DNA of 64,000 nt from Combretum micranthum (Eukaryota; Streptophyta; Magnoliopsida; Myrtales; Combretaceae), in the NCBI GenBank assembly GCA_024138025.1, contig JAMXBD010000581.1:124001-188000 (forward strand). Reading direction: 5' to 3'. The notes below the pieces were generated by a model. The model saw only the letters and a program-made list of their open reading frames with translations, did no database searches and had not been told where the DNA came from. Of the stretch, positions 23,892 to 37,193 are shown piece after piece. The position numbers and the translations under genes were made by a program. How positions within the stretch are numbered: the stretch's first letter is position 1; every line of letters starts with the position of its first letter.

Positions 23892-26800
23892 GCGTGTAGT
23901 TTGGCTTGATTGCCTCAATTGAATTGAACTGTATATTTTGATTTGTTTTTTTTCTTTAAATTCGAATCTAATCATATATCTCAATTCATAATTTTTTTTT
24001 TTTTAAAAAAAAAAGATAGTTGAGTTTATGATGCAAACTAGTTTTTTTATTTAAAAAAATACAATGTATCTGAAGGTGACAAATGCTTATTTCTCCTTAC
24101 TAATGGAAATAAAAGTTGTAATATTTAAAATTAATTATTTACCTAAATAATTGATATGTAAAAACTTATAATAGAGAGAGATTTCATTCATCAAAGAAGT
24201 ATTATAATCATATGCTAGTCCCATTCTTTTAAATTATCATGAACTATAATAATATATTAGACTTGATAAATTTAAAATATGTTGTACCAATATGAGACAC
24301 AAATTTCAACTTGTAACACTTCTAATAAACACATCATCAATTACATGAACTAATAATTAACTAGATAGTACAACTAGACTAATTAGTAAGACAAAGAAGA
24401 AGTAAAAAAGAAAATAATAATAATAATTAGAACACTAGAGCTTGAAACATAAAAATTAATCTTTTTATAGACATACCACAACAATCTAAACAAATAATAA
24501 CCAATTTAATTTTATTCTCATGAAGTATACACGTTTACATCCATGGATAAAAAATAATTGAATTTTTTAATACAATAATTAAAAATATATATATAAATTT
24601 GAGTTTTTTTAATAATTTAAAATGGTACAGTTCAGGTTTATCAACTAATTAATTGATTTCATAAAATACTGAAACTTCTGTTTAGTTTATGGTTTGATCA
24701 GTTTTTCTTTATTTTTTTTTTCTTTTTTTAACTGTCCTATAAATGGATATTCTTTTATTTTATAAACTTGGCTTCTAAACTTAGTCTTTTATTTCATCGT
24801 ATAGGCACAAATGTTAAAGCTGATTCTTGTTGTAATAAGCTAGCACTAGTGCGCCCATTGTGCAAGCAACGTCTTCTCATATTTGATGTCTTAAAGGTTA
24901 CTTGTGATACTTATTTAAACCTTCCATTTTACTTTGGAGGGGGACCAAAAAAATAAAAAATAAAAAAAAAACCTTCTATTTTATAAGCTAACCTTTCAAC
25001 ATACTTAGATTGGCAGCAACTTAAATTGACAATAAGCACTTGGTCTATAATAATCTTTGTGTTTTTAAACATCATTGTCAACCACATCCAAACAAGTTCT
25101 ATATCTCTTATTGTCTATGATCCACTAATAAAAATGGAATAAATTTTTAATTTAACTCCACTATCAACTGAAAAAAATTTAAATTTTTTGTGTTATATTA
25201 ATTATTTAAGATTGTTTTCACTTGTTTAATGGAACTTTGATTGAAACTTATTAAATGGAAAATTTAATTATATGAAAATGTAAAAAAAAAAAAAACAATG
25301 CATTAATTTGAACTCTTAATCTTCTACCATGATATCATGTTTAATTTAGTTACATTGCTACAGCAACTATGAGATGGATTTCAATAATTTAAGCCTAAGA
25401 AAGTAATTAAACTAATTAAGAGCACATGGCTGCTAAAAACACGTACAAATAAGTTATTTGCAAGTTAATTATTATTGGTATGCCTTTTTTGATTAATTGA
25501 TATCAAACAATGTAAAGTGTTTTCATTATATGAAAAATATTTATTGGATTCTTTTTTTCAATATTTCTTATAGTTAGAATTTTATACTCTATCAGATATG
25601 ATCATAATAATTTCAAGAGATTATAGACTAGTTTTTAGTCTTAAGTAGTGATTGAAAGGCATGATAATGTCTAACCACTTATATTGTTAAAAACTACTTA
25701 AAGTGCTAATGGAAAACAAGAGAATTCGTCACAAAAGCAGAATCCTTTCTCCGTAATTTGCAATTTTGCATGAATATTTTATCATTATGGTGACCACTAC
25801 CACTAGGTTAGAAACCAATAAGTAATCAATTTCTCTAGGAAAACCATGCCAACATCAAATAATTCTAAAAAAAAATTTATTACAATAGATATAGACAATA
25901 AAAAAAAAATTTAAAAAAAAAAGTCTAGAAGACATTTTCTGCACGTTAAACACGCTTGTTGCAACACTGTAAGGAAAACTTGGGACCATAGAATCTAACG
26001 TTTCAACAAGAAAACCACTTGGGTGCTATTATATACATAGGACCACCAAATATAAGAAGAAAGTAAGTCATATTCTATAACTAAAAAGCTCAAAGCATTG
26101 GGGTGAGATGTTCCTTACCATATATTGACTGTAGTGGACTCCATAGACATTCTTGGTCATCCGTCGTTAATTTCACCATCTCAAAGGGCTTTAATGGAGA
26201 ACATTACATGAATTTATCAGTAATTTATAAGTAGATTGAAAATTTTGATACATGGATATTTTTGTGAAAACTACTCACTATAATTAATATTTATCAAAAT
26301 AATATTAATATTTACCTGCCATTTATTTAAACACGTAGTATATAATACTAAAGAATCTTTTGTCATGGTTCACCGCCTAGAGAGAATTGCTTGATAGATA
26401 TACTTACCAGATAAATTGCAAATGGCATCATGGTAGAACTATTTATTTTTTGTTAATTGACAACCAATAAATGGGAATTTAGGTTGATGATATCTAGGTT
26501 CTGTATATCAGATTTGTTTGATCGCGTAAATAAAAAAAAAGTTGGTGTTTAACTTTGTTGTGACAATCTGCATGGCCAAACCTTAACAAAATATATAAAC
26601 TTGACGCAAAATAAGTTTAAAAGATCAATTGTTGGTTCATGAGCTCAAATAAGACAAAACCTACGTACTTCTTAGTGTAGGAATCCCAAGAAAGGGCACC
26701 ATATGTAATTAGAGCAACGCCATTGAGGAGTCTGATTTAGATAATCGTTTAATTGGATCTAATATATCTAATATATATATATATATAATAAATTAACTCT

Positions 26801-27605
26801 AAAATGGGTTTGTTTTGTACCATTTCAAGTTGGATTTGAGTTTGAAATATTAAGGTTGGTGGAGGAGCTCGAACCTCTAAAATTTCAGGTGAATTTGAGC
26901 TCGAATTTAGAAATGTACACTAATTATTCAATTTTAACATTGAAAAAAAATTTCACGTTAAAGGGGTCAAATATTATACAAATACAACCTTTCTAGAATT
27001 TTCCTTTGGATTTCTTTCTGTACAACGTTAACAATTAATGTATTATTATCCGAAAACACCTTCATATTGATATTTGTATTATTTATCTTCCAATTTCGAT
27101 TCTCATGTTCAAATCTATCCAATCAACTCCTATCCGGTTCACCGATCCAATACACATAAAAGCATATATACAGAATTACATCTGTAAAACACCCAAATCA
27201 TACGTCATAGAAAATAGTTTTGGGTCACATGCTTATTGAGGCTTAACTGATCGAAAATCCATTTCCATTAAGTAATGTCATTGTTATATAACAACAAAAT
27301 AGAGAAAATATTCAAATGCAATAAAGGTCCCCAATTTCCATCCCCTACATCGACATTATTCTAGATCGATTGAGTGATTAGCGATTACTTATCGATGTTT
27401 TATAAAAGATTTAATAAGTAGTATATGTTATGTGTTATTATCTACGATGTGTAAATACCAATAAAAATTTTGATATATATATATATATAAATCGTAAGTG
27501 GTAAAGATTTTAGAAATTACTCTTTTCTTTATTATATGCGTAAAAAGTTTATTGATCCATTAAATCTTTTTCCCAATCTTTATCATCAATGCTTACTTTC
27601 AACGG

Positions 27606-27667
27606 AAGTGATTTGCTACAAATCTCAACCATGCCTTATAAGTGATTTGCTACCTATCTCAACCATG
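27606..27667. repeat. Two 28-bp direct copies, 34-bp period
   Basis: AAGTGATTTGCTAC(A/C)(A/T)ATCTCAACCATG occurs at 27606-27633 and again at 27640-27667 with two differences. It is a small local duplication with no evident function. Confidence 0.85.
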
Positions 27668-29613
27668 GGTTTCAAATAAGTCAGCAAGTGGGTCCATTGA
27701 TTTGGGCCTTCGTAGCTCAAATATGGGCTCAGTTTCAAGCAAAATTATTCTCCAAGACCTTTTTTTTTTTTTTCATATCAGTGTCCTCATTAGACTTGGA
27801 GTTTTTTTTTTCCCACAAGTTTGCTATTCAATGTCAACTAATGTGAGTGTAACTAGCAACAATCAATATTATTTTATGTAAGATGCTACAAATTTGGGAT
27901 CTATAGTTTGAGTTAGTAATATGTATGAATCGATTTTCATATATAAAGAACTTTGTTATATCATAAGAATATACAATTCTATATGTATAATAAATGTTAT
28001 TTAGATGATACTTTTTAAATCATATATGATGTATCCATTTGAAATGCTAAATTATAAGGAGATTATAGATGGCCAAAATGGATTTATAGAAATTTGGGTT
28101 CTGAGCTAGTAGGAGTCTGGACTTTACTCTCCGAGTCCATGAAGATAGATTCATGGATTTGGCATTTAGGTATATTTAGTATGATAGATGCGATATAGAA
28201 TTATTGGTTTTGCACGAGCCTCCTAACATTTTACACTAAAGCTAGTATATCTAGAAAGCTCTTCTATGCATATGAATTTTAGAAAAATCCATCACGAAGA
28301 GACTCATTTAAGATATTGTCAACAACCAAATGTCGTAAAGATTCAACAACTATTCCTCATTTGAAAAAAGGAATTCATAGCTATATCATCATACCACATG
28401 AGATTTAGAACATGTATTACTATTTTTTTTTTCCTTCAAGACAATATAATTAATACTATATAGCTCACCTACCTATAAGGCTATTACTTGTGCGTTTGAA
28501 TTTTTTGAAATTATATGTTGCTCCTTCCTTGTGTACCTTTCCAAATCATCTCTACGCATCAGTACCACATTATTTCTCCAAAACCAAGTAAACTATGAAA
28601 CTTCCATTACAAGCATATAATCATTATAGTCAGAATCCATATCTATAGTCATAAAAGTAGAAAAATGGGAGAAGTAGCTTTTTCCATCACCATACAGTTT
28701 ACGAAAAAAAGGTAATTCAAAGATCAGTTTTTGGTTTCCAAAATTTTTGAAAGATATATACTAGGGATGTATGTTCTGTAATTGCTAGAACTTTGATGGC
28801 TGTGGGCAAGTTCGAAAACGGGGGTTACTTCTACTTTCCGGACATCCTTCTAGTCATGTTATAAGGATTTGGCACAGTTTTAGAGGACACCCTGAGATGT
28901 GAGAAAATTAGACATCCTCGTCTCTTGAACAGCTAGCATAGATGCGCACCTGCCTTGTCTCCTGCATGCATTGCTTCTTTAGCTAAAAGTTGGGCAAAGT
29001 AGGAGACATAAAATGTCTATGGAAACCACCACATCACTTCGTGTTTGTGGGTCTTTCAGTTGGTTTTACAAGGTCGACCTACGATTTCTTTAGTGATTCC
29101 TTTTCGAAGCTTTACAGCTTTGTCCTTTTCATCGAGGAGGAGGTGAGTTGCAACTTATGGTTATCAATTTATAGGATATACTAAATTTTCCTAATTCAGA
29201 ATCTATTTTATAACATGTTAAAGCTACTTTATATTAAGGAGCAAGCACATAATCCTATTATAGGAGGTTTGACGCACGATGATATGATTAGAGAGTCGGA
29301 TCTTAATTAAGTTAATTTTAGAATAATCTATATGTATTCGCTTACTATTATAATTATATTGCATCTTATATATATACACACACATTTTATTAATGATTTC
29401 ACTATGATATTAGAAAATCAAAATATTTAACCACTACACTATTTTTAGTTTCATTTATCTATTCTTTGTAACATATATAATACATGTATTTTTTTCCTTG
29501 TTTTAAAAAAAAAATCAATTTTTTTCCAAGTCTAGCGATGGTTAGGGCTCCGTCAACACCCCATTGCATTCACCCTTGGGTCTGGGGATAGTTTGGGCCC
29601 CTATCAGCCCCCG

Positions 29614-29686
29614 ATTGCACCACCCCTACTATCATATAGAAAAGTCACCATTGCATCCACCCCTACTATCATATAGGAAAGTCACC
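29614..29686. repeat. Tandem duplication of a 36-bp unit
   Basis: Two adjacent copies of ATTGCA(T)CCACCCCTAC...AGTCACC, differing by a one-base indel and one substitution, in a locally GC-rich patch (29530-29720). Confidence 0.85.
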
Positions 29687-31142
29687 TCATACCCTACTCA
29701 ATCAAGGAGGGCTTAGGTGGGTATTGAAGGTCACAAAGTAGGATATGAATACAATTTTTCTAGAGCCTGCTTTCAAAGAGTAGTATGATCAAAAGGACTT
29801 ATACCCTCTTCTTTGTATTCTATTATATAAACGGTATAGGTTCCATGTTATCCCACTACAAGAAAATTGTGTTTTAGAAACAACGTAAAAATTCATCATT
29901 GTTGATTCCATCTATAAAGATATATGTTATTTTGCTAATTTTTCATCACAAATTTATATCTATAAAGGTCAATTTCCTTACGTTGTCCAGTGTTCTATAC
30001 CTATCCTCAAACCTATATACTATTAAAAATTAAATAAATATTAATAAGTAAAAAAAGAAATAATACTCATTTTTCATTTTATGATTACTTTTATTTAAGA
30101 TTATCATTTGTAGTTTAACTTTTAAGAATTTATCGAACAAATTATACCATTTTAATATGAAAATACTTGTAATTTTTAATTTAGAAGAATTTCTATTGTA
30201 CGTACCTAAAATTATAAGTTATATAGAAGTGCTACTTATCTTTTGAAGCAAAAGAGTACAGAAGTGCCTCAAAATTTTTTTATTTTAAAATTTGCTAAAT
30301 GTTTGACAATTTATTTGATATTGCAAATCATATTCCATAGGTATTATTATAGATTTTAACTTTAACATAAACAAATTCTCTATATTATAGTTAAGAAAAG
30401 AAAGAAAATTTTCATAACTTCCACAAGTAGATAAAAAGTACTATAGGATAGGTTCTAGGTACAAAACTTCATGCCTTACCCACTCTAATTTGCTTACCTC
30501 TACACTAGATGATATAAAATGTACAAAGTATAAGATAACATGTGGAACTTGTAATATTTTTTTGTTTACCAAATTTTAGGTTTATAATAATATATACAAT
30601 TTTATGTAGTTTGTAAAAATACCTTATTTTCATATACTTACAATAAACAATAAGTGGAAAATAAATTAAAAAGTAATTTCTTAATGTTACGAGTTTTGTC
30701 ATGAGAATTTGTTTATGTGTGAAATTGAAACTTATAAAAAACACTTATAGAATCTATATGTTTGATATCAAACAAAATTATGAACCTACAACAAAATCTA
30801 AAAAAAAAAAAAATTAAGAGTACTTATATATTAATTAACATAAAAAAATAAAAACACTTCTATATATTTTATAAGTTTAAGCACATACAACAAAAGTTTT
30901 AAATATGAAAATAACGAGCTCTTCCAAAATTAAAATAGATCAAGTTTTTCCAAAATAAGAATTTGTAAAAGGTAGTTAGTAAGATATAAGCTTGAATAAA
31001 GGTAATCACAATATTAAAAAATGAAGTATTTATATTTTATTTTTATTTATTAATTTTATTCTATAATTATTAGTAGGATGGGTTCATAGTACCCTAGAAT
31101 CCATACATATAGTCTCTATATATCAGCATATAGGTTTCTAGG

Positions 31143-31330
31143 TAGGAACGTAATAAGGGCAGGTTTCAGATGGGTTTTAAAAAACTCGAACCCAATACTC
31201 TACAGGGTTTCAAAATAAATACACAAAACCTGTTCAAAACAATATAGAATAATATCGTATAGGGTACTTATTAGGTTGGGCTAGTCAAGTACCCAATTAA
31301 AACCTGCCCGCATAAATTCTTACTCCTAGA
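31143..31330. mobile_element. Probable small MITE with GGGCAGGTTT ends
   Basis: The left side (AGGAACGTAATAAGGGCAGGTTT) and the reverse complement of the right side (AGGAGTAAGAATTTATGCGGGCAGGTTT) match if a 4-5 nt gap is allowed. Inside are GGGTTTTAAAAAACTCGAACCC-type words typical of common plant hAT-like MITEs. I could not find a target duplication. Confidence 0.4.
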
Positions 31331-31334
31331 TTAG

Positions 31335-32209
31335 TACAGGATATAGAGACCATATACTCATATTGTAGAAATAGGTTTCGCAAGATCCGCACTCCTACCC
31401 TATCTTATATGACCTTTTATAAGATGCATGTATCTAAAATAAAAGAGATTAAAGTAAATAGCAAAAAAATAGCACAAACACACATTAAGCCAATTAAATA
31501 TATCAGTTAAAAATTTGTTTCATATAAAGCCTGATCAATCTTAAATATATATAAAAAAATTACTATTTAGTAAGTTGCTATTTTAAAAATTAAAGTTAAA
31601 ATATATGAATTACTCATGAGAACGAAAAAAAGCATAGTTTTGGCTTTGCTCAAAAATCGACAATTGCAAAGATTGGAGTGTTTTAGCTTCTATCTAACAC
31701 ACACGGTGACTTTTTTTTTTTTTGTAGGAACACACACGTAAGTTTAATTGCAAAGATTTCCAATGCGACATTAAAGAAATGAATTATAATTACACATCGA
31801 TAGAAATTTAAACTTTACATTGTGTTATGATATGGTTCATGAATTTAGACATACATCTAGAAATTAATATGTAATTTAAAAGATAAATAAATTTCCATAT
31901 CATCTAAATATCCAATCAATTTCATAAATGTCCAGAAACAAAATAGCATTAAAATGAACCACTATTTGGAATAATTCTCTTAATCTTTGCCTTAAACGCA
32001 TGAACCTCTTCTAATTTTACACAATCCAATCCAACTTTGGCAACTCTTTCTCTTATTACAATTTTGTAATGGAAAAAGAATGAACCAAATAACATTGGGA
32101 TGCATTTGTAAAATTCACCACAATTTATTAAGTTGAATTATGGCTTCAAAAGGGATTACAACCAATGATAATTTTCAAGCTCACCACATTCTCTCTCAAT
32201 TATTTAAGG
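31335..32209. other. Intergenic AT-rich DNA
   Basis: No gene or clear repeat was recognised. It precedes the LTR that starts near 32210. Confidence 0.5.
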
Positions 32210-33735
32210 GAACACTTGAAGAACTTCCATTAAAAAATAGTTTTTCATGCGTGAACCTAAGTCCAGGCATGCGTAGCCTAGCTGTTATATTGAAGTATTA
32301 CACGGAAGGCTTCCATTAAAGATAATGTTTATGTCGATTGTTTGTTTAAATGTATCTTAAACACATTTACAAAAACTACTCATTAAGAGTAGAACTATAT
32401 ATATTTATATATATGCTATTTCATCATTTGTACCATCTAGGTTGATACTTTAAAAGATTACAAAAATTTTGTTGTTTCAAACATAAAGTTAAACTTAATA
32501 CATAATATTACTAACCTAAGGCTTATGAGTAAGCCTTTAACTAAATTTACATGAAGTTAGAAAAGTATTGATTAAGTCTTCAACTAAAGAAAATTTACAT
32601 CATTTTGGAAAAAAAAAAAATTTTCCTAGTCTATTACAAAAACATCCAATAAGAAAACATGACCCCTAGTCATCCCATTCGTCAAGGAATTCCTCAAAGT
32701 CTGTGTCGTAAGCCATTTGATCATAATAATCATCTTCATCAACACTTATAGTAGAAAACATGAGTTGAAAGCCCAGTACACAATAACACAAACAAATACA
32801 AAATGACATACATTCTTAGTCTAATGTAATGCAACAACCAGTAGATTATATTTCAATAATTAGATGTAATAATCAACATTAGAGTATCCAAACTCTGATA
32901 ACAAACCAATGGGAAACCGGGGGTCCCGATTAACAGCAACAGCACAAGGGATTGATACAGCCCGAATACCTATATTACCTATGAGAACATCTACAAAGAC
33001 GATAGTTTCATTTAAAGTTCACAATCGTTTCTCATTTTTACTTAACTTAATCCATAATATCACTTAGTTTAACCAGTCCTATAAGCATGAACTAAATTAT
33101 TTACTTCCCTTTAAGAATAAGTAAACATTATACTAATATCATTGCCCCTATTGACTACCTACGGAGCTACTTATAAATTTGTCATTGCATTATGTCAAAA
33201 AGGTGGTCTAAGCGCCTAACTACAATATTGGAATCACCAAACAAGATTGCTGCTCTTAGGCCATCTTTGTTGCTAGTCAATTTAGAGATACCTCTTATAT
33301 CAACTAACAATCAAGTTATTGTGTACTTGAATAAATTGATATATCTAGCAAAAGATAAGTAGTCAAATACAACTAAGTGGAAGTATCTGTTAAAAGGAAA
33401 CCATTTATATAAGATTTAACATCAAACCATAATTGAGTGTTAAGTCCTCAATCACCTTATTAAACTTAAATGCTATATCATATTAATACGTAACTTAGGA
33501 TCCATACATATATACATAAATAATGCTATTATTTTCAATTAGTAAAATGAGCCCAATCTTTTATGCCCATGAAACCCAATCCCATAAACAAAAATAAGCC
33601 CATTAGTTATATTCTAGCATTTATCATATCAATATATTCAATTTATTAACTATACTATTCATAACAAATTCATATACTAATCATTCAATACCCATATACA
33701 AAGTGATTTAGCATAAATAATTTAAGGATATTTCA
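32210..33735 (-). mobile_element. LTR of a decayed minus-strand gypsy element
   Basis: It shares blocks in order with the solo LTR at 19817-22983: AAGTATTACAC...GGCTT...ATGTTTATG near its start, the ACCGGGGGTCCCGA / CTTAATCCATAATATCA region, GGTGGTCTAAGCGCCTAACTAC, and the ending GGATATTTCA. Directly after 33735 comes TTCCTTCCTCCTTAAAG. Read on the minus strand this is a purine-rich tract next to the LTR start TGAAATATCC, as expected for a polypurine tract and 3' LTR. It is shorter than its relatives through internal loss. The outer edge (about 32210) is approximate. Confidence 0.7.
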
Positions 33736-35150
33736 TTCCTTCCTCCTTAAAGAAGTTTCGTCCCCAAAACTTACCTTACCATACTAATCAAAATGTTCAT
33801 GATACTTCTGTGTTATGAAACTCTCCATTTCCCATGTAACTTCTCTTTCGGATTGACCACTCCACTAAACTTTAACAAAAGGTATTGTCTTTCTTCTTAA
33901 AACTTTATCCATTCGCTCTAGTATCTTGATAGGCTTTTCCACTGTGGTCAGATTTAGTTGTATTTCTAGCTAATTGTTATTGATGATAGAGTCTAGATCA
34001 AATAGACATTTTCTTAACCGTGACACATGGAATACATCATGTACACCTGCCAAAACTTGGAGGTAAAGCTAATCTATATGTCAACGGTCCAATTTTCTCT
34101 AATATTTCAAATGGACCAACATATCTTAGATTTAATTTCCTTTTACTCTAAACCTAAACATTCATTTAGTAGGAGATACCTTAAGAAACACATGGTCACC
34201 AATCTCAAATTGAAGTAGCCATCATATTATATTTGCATAGATTTTATACCGATCTTGAGATGTCTTCATTCTTTGTTTAATAACTTAACTATTGTCTATT
34301 ACTTGTTGCACTAAATCTAGACCAATCAAAGCTCTCTCACCTATTTTGTCCCAATGTAGAGGAGATCTATACTTTCTTCCATATAAAGCATCATAGGAAG
34401 CCATTAGTATAGTTGCTTGATAACTGTTATTATATGCAAATTCAACCAATGGCAAATGGCCTCCCATCATCCACCAAAATCCAAAGTGCATGCTCTTAAC
34501 ATATCCTCCAAAATATGAATAATCCTTTCAGATTGTCCATTGGTTTGAGGATGAAAAGCTGTGCTAAACTAAAGTCTAGTATCAAGTGCATCTTGTAAAC
34601 TTTTCCAAAAACGACTTACAAATCTTATATCTCTATCTGATATAATTGATATTGGTATTCCATAAAGTCTTACCACCTCTCAAATGTAAATCCGTGCCAC
34701 CTTTTCTAATGAATAATCGACCCTTAATGGAATAAAATGCACTAACTTTGTTAATCTATCAACAATTATCCACACTACCTCATGTCTAGCTAGTGTTCTA
34801 GGTAAAGAAGTTACAAAATCCATAATGATATTTTTCCACTTCTACTCTAGAATGGATAATAATTATAGCTCACCACCAGGTCTTTGATGCTTAATTCTTA
34901 TCTGTTGATATGTCAAACACTTCAATGCATAATCAGCCACATCATGCTTCATGTTATCCCACCAATAGATTTTCTTCAAATCTTTATACATTTTGGTACT
35001 TTCCGGGTGTATGAATAAGTTGATGCATGAGCCTCTTTCATAACCTCTTTCCTCAAGTCATTAATCATCGGCACATATATCCAATTCCCAAATCTAATGA
35101 TACCTTCATCATCAAATCTTAACTCTTTTCTTTTTCCATTCTTTATAGAA
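33736..35150 (-). pseudogene. Ty3-gypsy integrase and C-terminal pol remnant
   Basis: Decayed minus-strand pol. The best-preserved piece (34285-34491) reads PLVEFAYNNSYQA...ALYGRKYRSPLHW, the end of the integrase core and the conserved 'ALYGRK' region. Just upstream on the coding strand (34500-34760) are pieces resembling the integrase core, including SDRD-, FHPQT- and GQSERI-like segments in changing frames. Near 34860-35000 is an H2C2-like zinc-binding remnant. Many stops and frameshifts make it non-functional. It lies immediately inside the LTR ending at 33735, in the order expected for a minus-strand gypsy element. Confidence 0.8.
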
Positions 35151-35431
35151 ATGATTAATTTTTCACTCTTAGGGTCTTCTTTCTAACTTTACTTGATCTT
35201 ATCTATTATTGTAGGTTGTAAAGTCAAGTTTGCAAGCATAACATCAATTCTATCCAAAGTCACTTCAATATCCATTCTTCATAAATCTTCTAGAATCTCT
35301 TTTTGACCTATAATCAAGGTTGCCATATTTATTTGCTTCTTTCCATTCAAAGCATCGGCAACCACATTCGGTTTTCCTGGGTGATACAAGATCTCAACAT
35401 CATAATCTTTAATCAACTCTATCCATCATCT

Positions 35432-36052
35432 CTATCTCATATTTAGTTCCTTTTGAGTAGAGATATACTTCAAACTCTTGTGATCAATATATATTTTGCA
35501 TTTCTCACCAATCTGATAGTGCCTCCATAGCATTAAAGCTAAAATTATCACCATAAGTTCTAAATCGTGGATAGGATATTTCTTTTCATATGGTTTCAAT
35601 TGTCTTAATGTATAAGCAATTACCCTACCATCTTGTATTAAACCACATTCAAGTCCATAAATTGAGACGTCACTATAAATTACATACTTCTTTCCACTGA
35701 CTGATAAAGCTAACACAGGAGCTAATACCAATCTTTTCCTTAATTCTTGGAAACTCCATTCACACTCGTTATCCCACACAAATCTCATATGATTTTGAGT
35801 CAATCTTGTCATCAAAGATGAAATCTTTGACAATCCTTGGACAAATTTGCTATAGTATCCAACTAACTCAAGAAAACTCCCTACTTCAGTAACATTTGTT
35901 AGTCTCTGCCGATCCATTACAGCATTAACTTTCTCTGGATCCATTGACAAACCTTCTTTAGAAATCACACGTCCTAAGAAAGTTATTTCCTCAAGCCAGA
36001 ACATATACTTGTTAAATTTTGCATATAATTTATTTTCCCTTAATCTTCCCAA
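35432..36052 (-). pseudogene. Ty3-gypsy reverse transcriptase (C-terminal) and RNase H fragment
   Basis: An open stretch of 206 codons. The first part matches the reverse-transcriptase thumb region (KLYAKFNKYMFWLEEITFLG, then VSFL-type GYYSKF), followed by RNase H sequence: YSDVSIYGLECGLIQDGRVIAY, QLKPYEKKYPIHDLELM and IYIDHKSLKYI. The palm with the catalytic aspartates is missing, because the element is truncated at about 36053, where an unrelated gypsy fragment begins. The usual 'DAS' of RNase H reads SDV. It belongs to the same element as the integrase remnant at 33736-35150. Confidence 0.85.
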
Positions 36053-36670
36053 TTAAGCTCTTTGTGTGCACGATTTTTCCATAAGACTTTGACATATCAT
36101 ATTTCGTCGTTCTATAGCTTTTGTGTCTTGTAATGTAGAATTTGAATTGGATACTCTTTGTATGTCAAGTTCTCCTTTAGCTACATTGGCTCTAACCCAA
36201 TATTCAATTTAGATCACTTATTTGTTTTCTCAAGACCAAGACGTGAAACACATTGCAAATTCCATATAGATTTGGTGGTAGTGTTAAGTATGTTAAGTCT
36301 CCTATGCACTCCAAGATTTCAAAGGGCCCAATGTACCCCGAACACAACTTATCTTAAGTGTGTACTAGGTGGATGCTCTTAATAGGGCTCACTTTCATAT
36401 ATACATGGTCCCTAACTTCAAACTCGAGGTTCACCTTTTGAGAATTGCCCAAATTATTTGTTGATTTGAGCTTCTTTCATCTTTTGCTTTATGATCTTCA
36501 CCTTATTTGCTACATCTTGAGCCAAATCTCATCTTAAGGCTAGTCTTTATACATCATCCTAGAACAACAAGGACTGACACTTTTGATCATACAATGCTTC
36601 ATATGATGGCATCTTAATCGTCGATTGGTAGCTATTATTATATGCAAACTCTACCAATAACAAGTGCAAT
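36053..36670 (-). pseudogene. Second Ty3-gypsy fragment: integrase C-terminal region
   Basis: On the minus strand, 36600-36660 encodes LLLVEFAYNNSYQSTIKMPSYEALYDQK-like sequence, and 36200-36350 encodes a degenerate G(Y/T)(I/L)GPFEIL...LPPNL...NVFHV pattern, the GPY/F-type domain of chromovirus integrases. Reading is broken by several stops. This domain already occurs once at 33736-34500, so a second gypsy element is fused here to the truncated reverse transcriptase ending at 36052. Edges are approximate. Confidence 0.7.
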
Positions 36671-36832
36671 CTATGTTTTGTAGTATAATTGTTATTTCAT
36701 AATGCCATTATTATTATTATTGTTATATTAAATTGTATTATGATAACTTGACTACACATGGTATATTAACAATGACAATATTAATGCATGTTACATGTTT
36801 TTTTCTTTTTTATTGTTGAGAAGAGGATTTGT

Positions 36833-37193
36833 TTTAAGTGTAAATATCAAATTTGATATTTGAATTTTGTACAAAAATTCAATTTAATAACTAAATTTTG
36901 AAATGCCCAATTTAATACATAATCAAACTTTTGTAACTATTTTTATAAAAACAATTTACTTTGTTTGCAGACATAAAAGAAGAAGCATATTATTAAATTT
37001 TTACTAGTGTCCTTAACTTTGTTTAACACTGATAGGCTACTTCTTCCACGTTAGAAAATACAATAAGCAATATTAGTAAAATAATAAAAATAACCATAAA
37101 ATCTTTGATTTAGTATTAAATTAATCACTTTAAATATCAAATCAAATTTTTATACAAATTTTAGGTATCGAATTTAATATTTTCCCTTATTTT
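36833..37193. mobile_element. MITE with about 50-bp inverted ends
   Basis: The left arm (TTTTAAGTGTAAATATCAAATTTG...) and the reverse complement of the right arm (TAAAATAAGGGAAAATATTAAATTCG...) match over about 50 bp with perhaps 75% identity. The centre is AT-rich and non-coding. Such long imperfect terminal inverted repeats suggest a Mutator-like non-autonomous element, but no target duplication could be read. A relative lies at about 1900-2170. Confidence 0.6.

Larger units (their letters stand above)
15771..27110. repeat. Tandem segmental duplication, copy B, with three nested insertions
   Basis: Second copy of the segment described at 9690-15770, in direct orientation. It is lengthened by two solo LTRs (15932-17720 and 19817-22983) and an 861-bp hAT-type element (23031-23891). 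Removing them leaves about 5.5 kb, comparable to copy A without its own insertion. The junction is supported because sequence just before copy B (15650-15770: TAGAATTTTCCTT... TCTGAAAACA) resembles the end of copy B (26985-27080: TAGAATTTTCCTT... CCGAAAACA). That is the pattern expected of a tandem duplication. Confidence 0.7.
27111..31140. other. Intergenic AT-rich DNA, no gene seen
   Basis: All reading frames are short. One stretch around 28780-29150 is GC-richer and looks faintly exon-like, but I could not build a supported exon (see rejected list). Two small direct duplications (27606-27667 and 29614-29686) are listed separately. The rest is low-complexity AT-rich DNA, especially 29890-31080. 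Confidence 0.5.

Noticed and set aside
28983..29142. Possible exon with TTCTTTAG acceptor and GAG|GTGAGT donor
   Set aside because: The best open frame has a TAA directly after the acceptor, the encoded peptide resembles nothing I recognise, and neighbouring exons could not be found.
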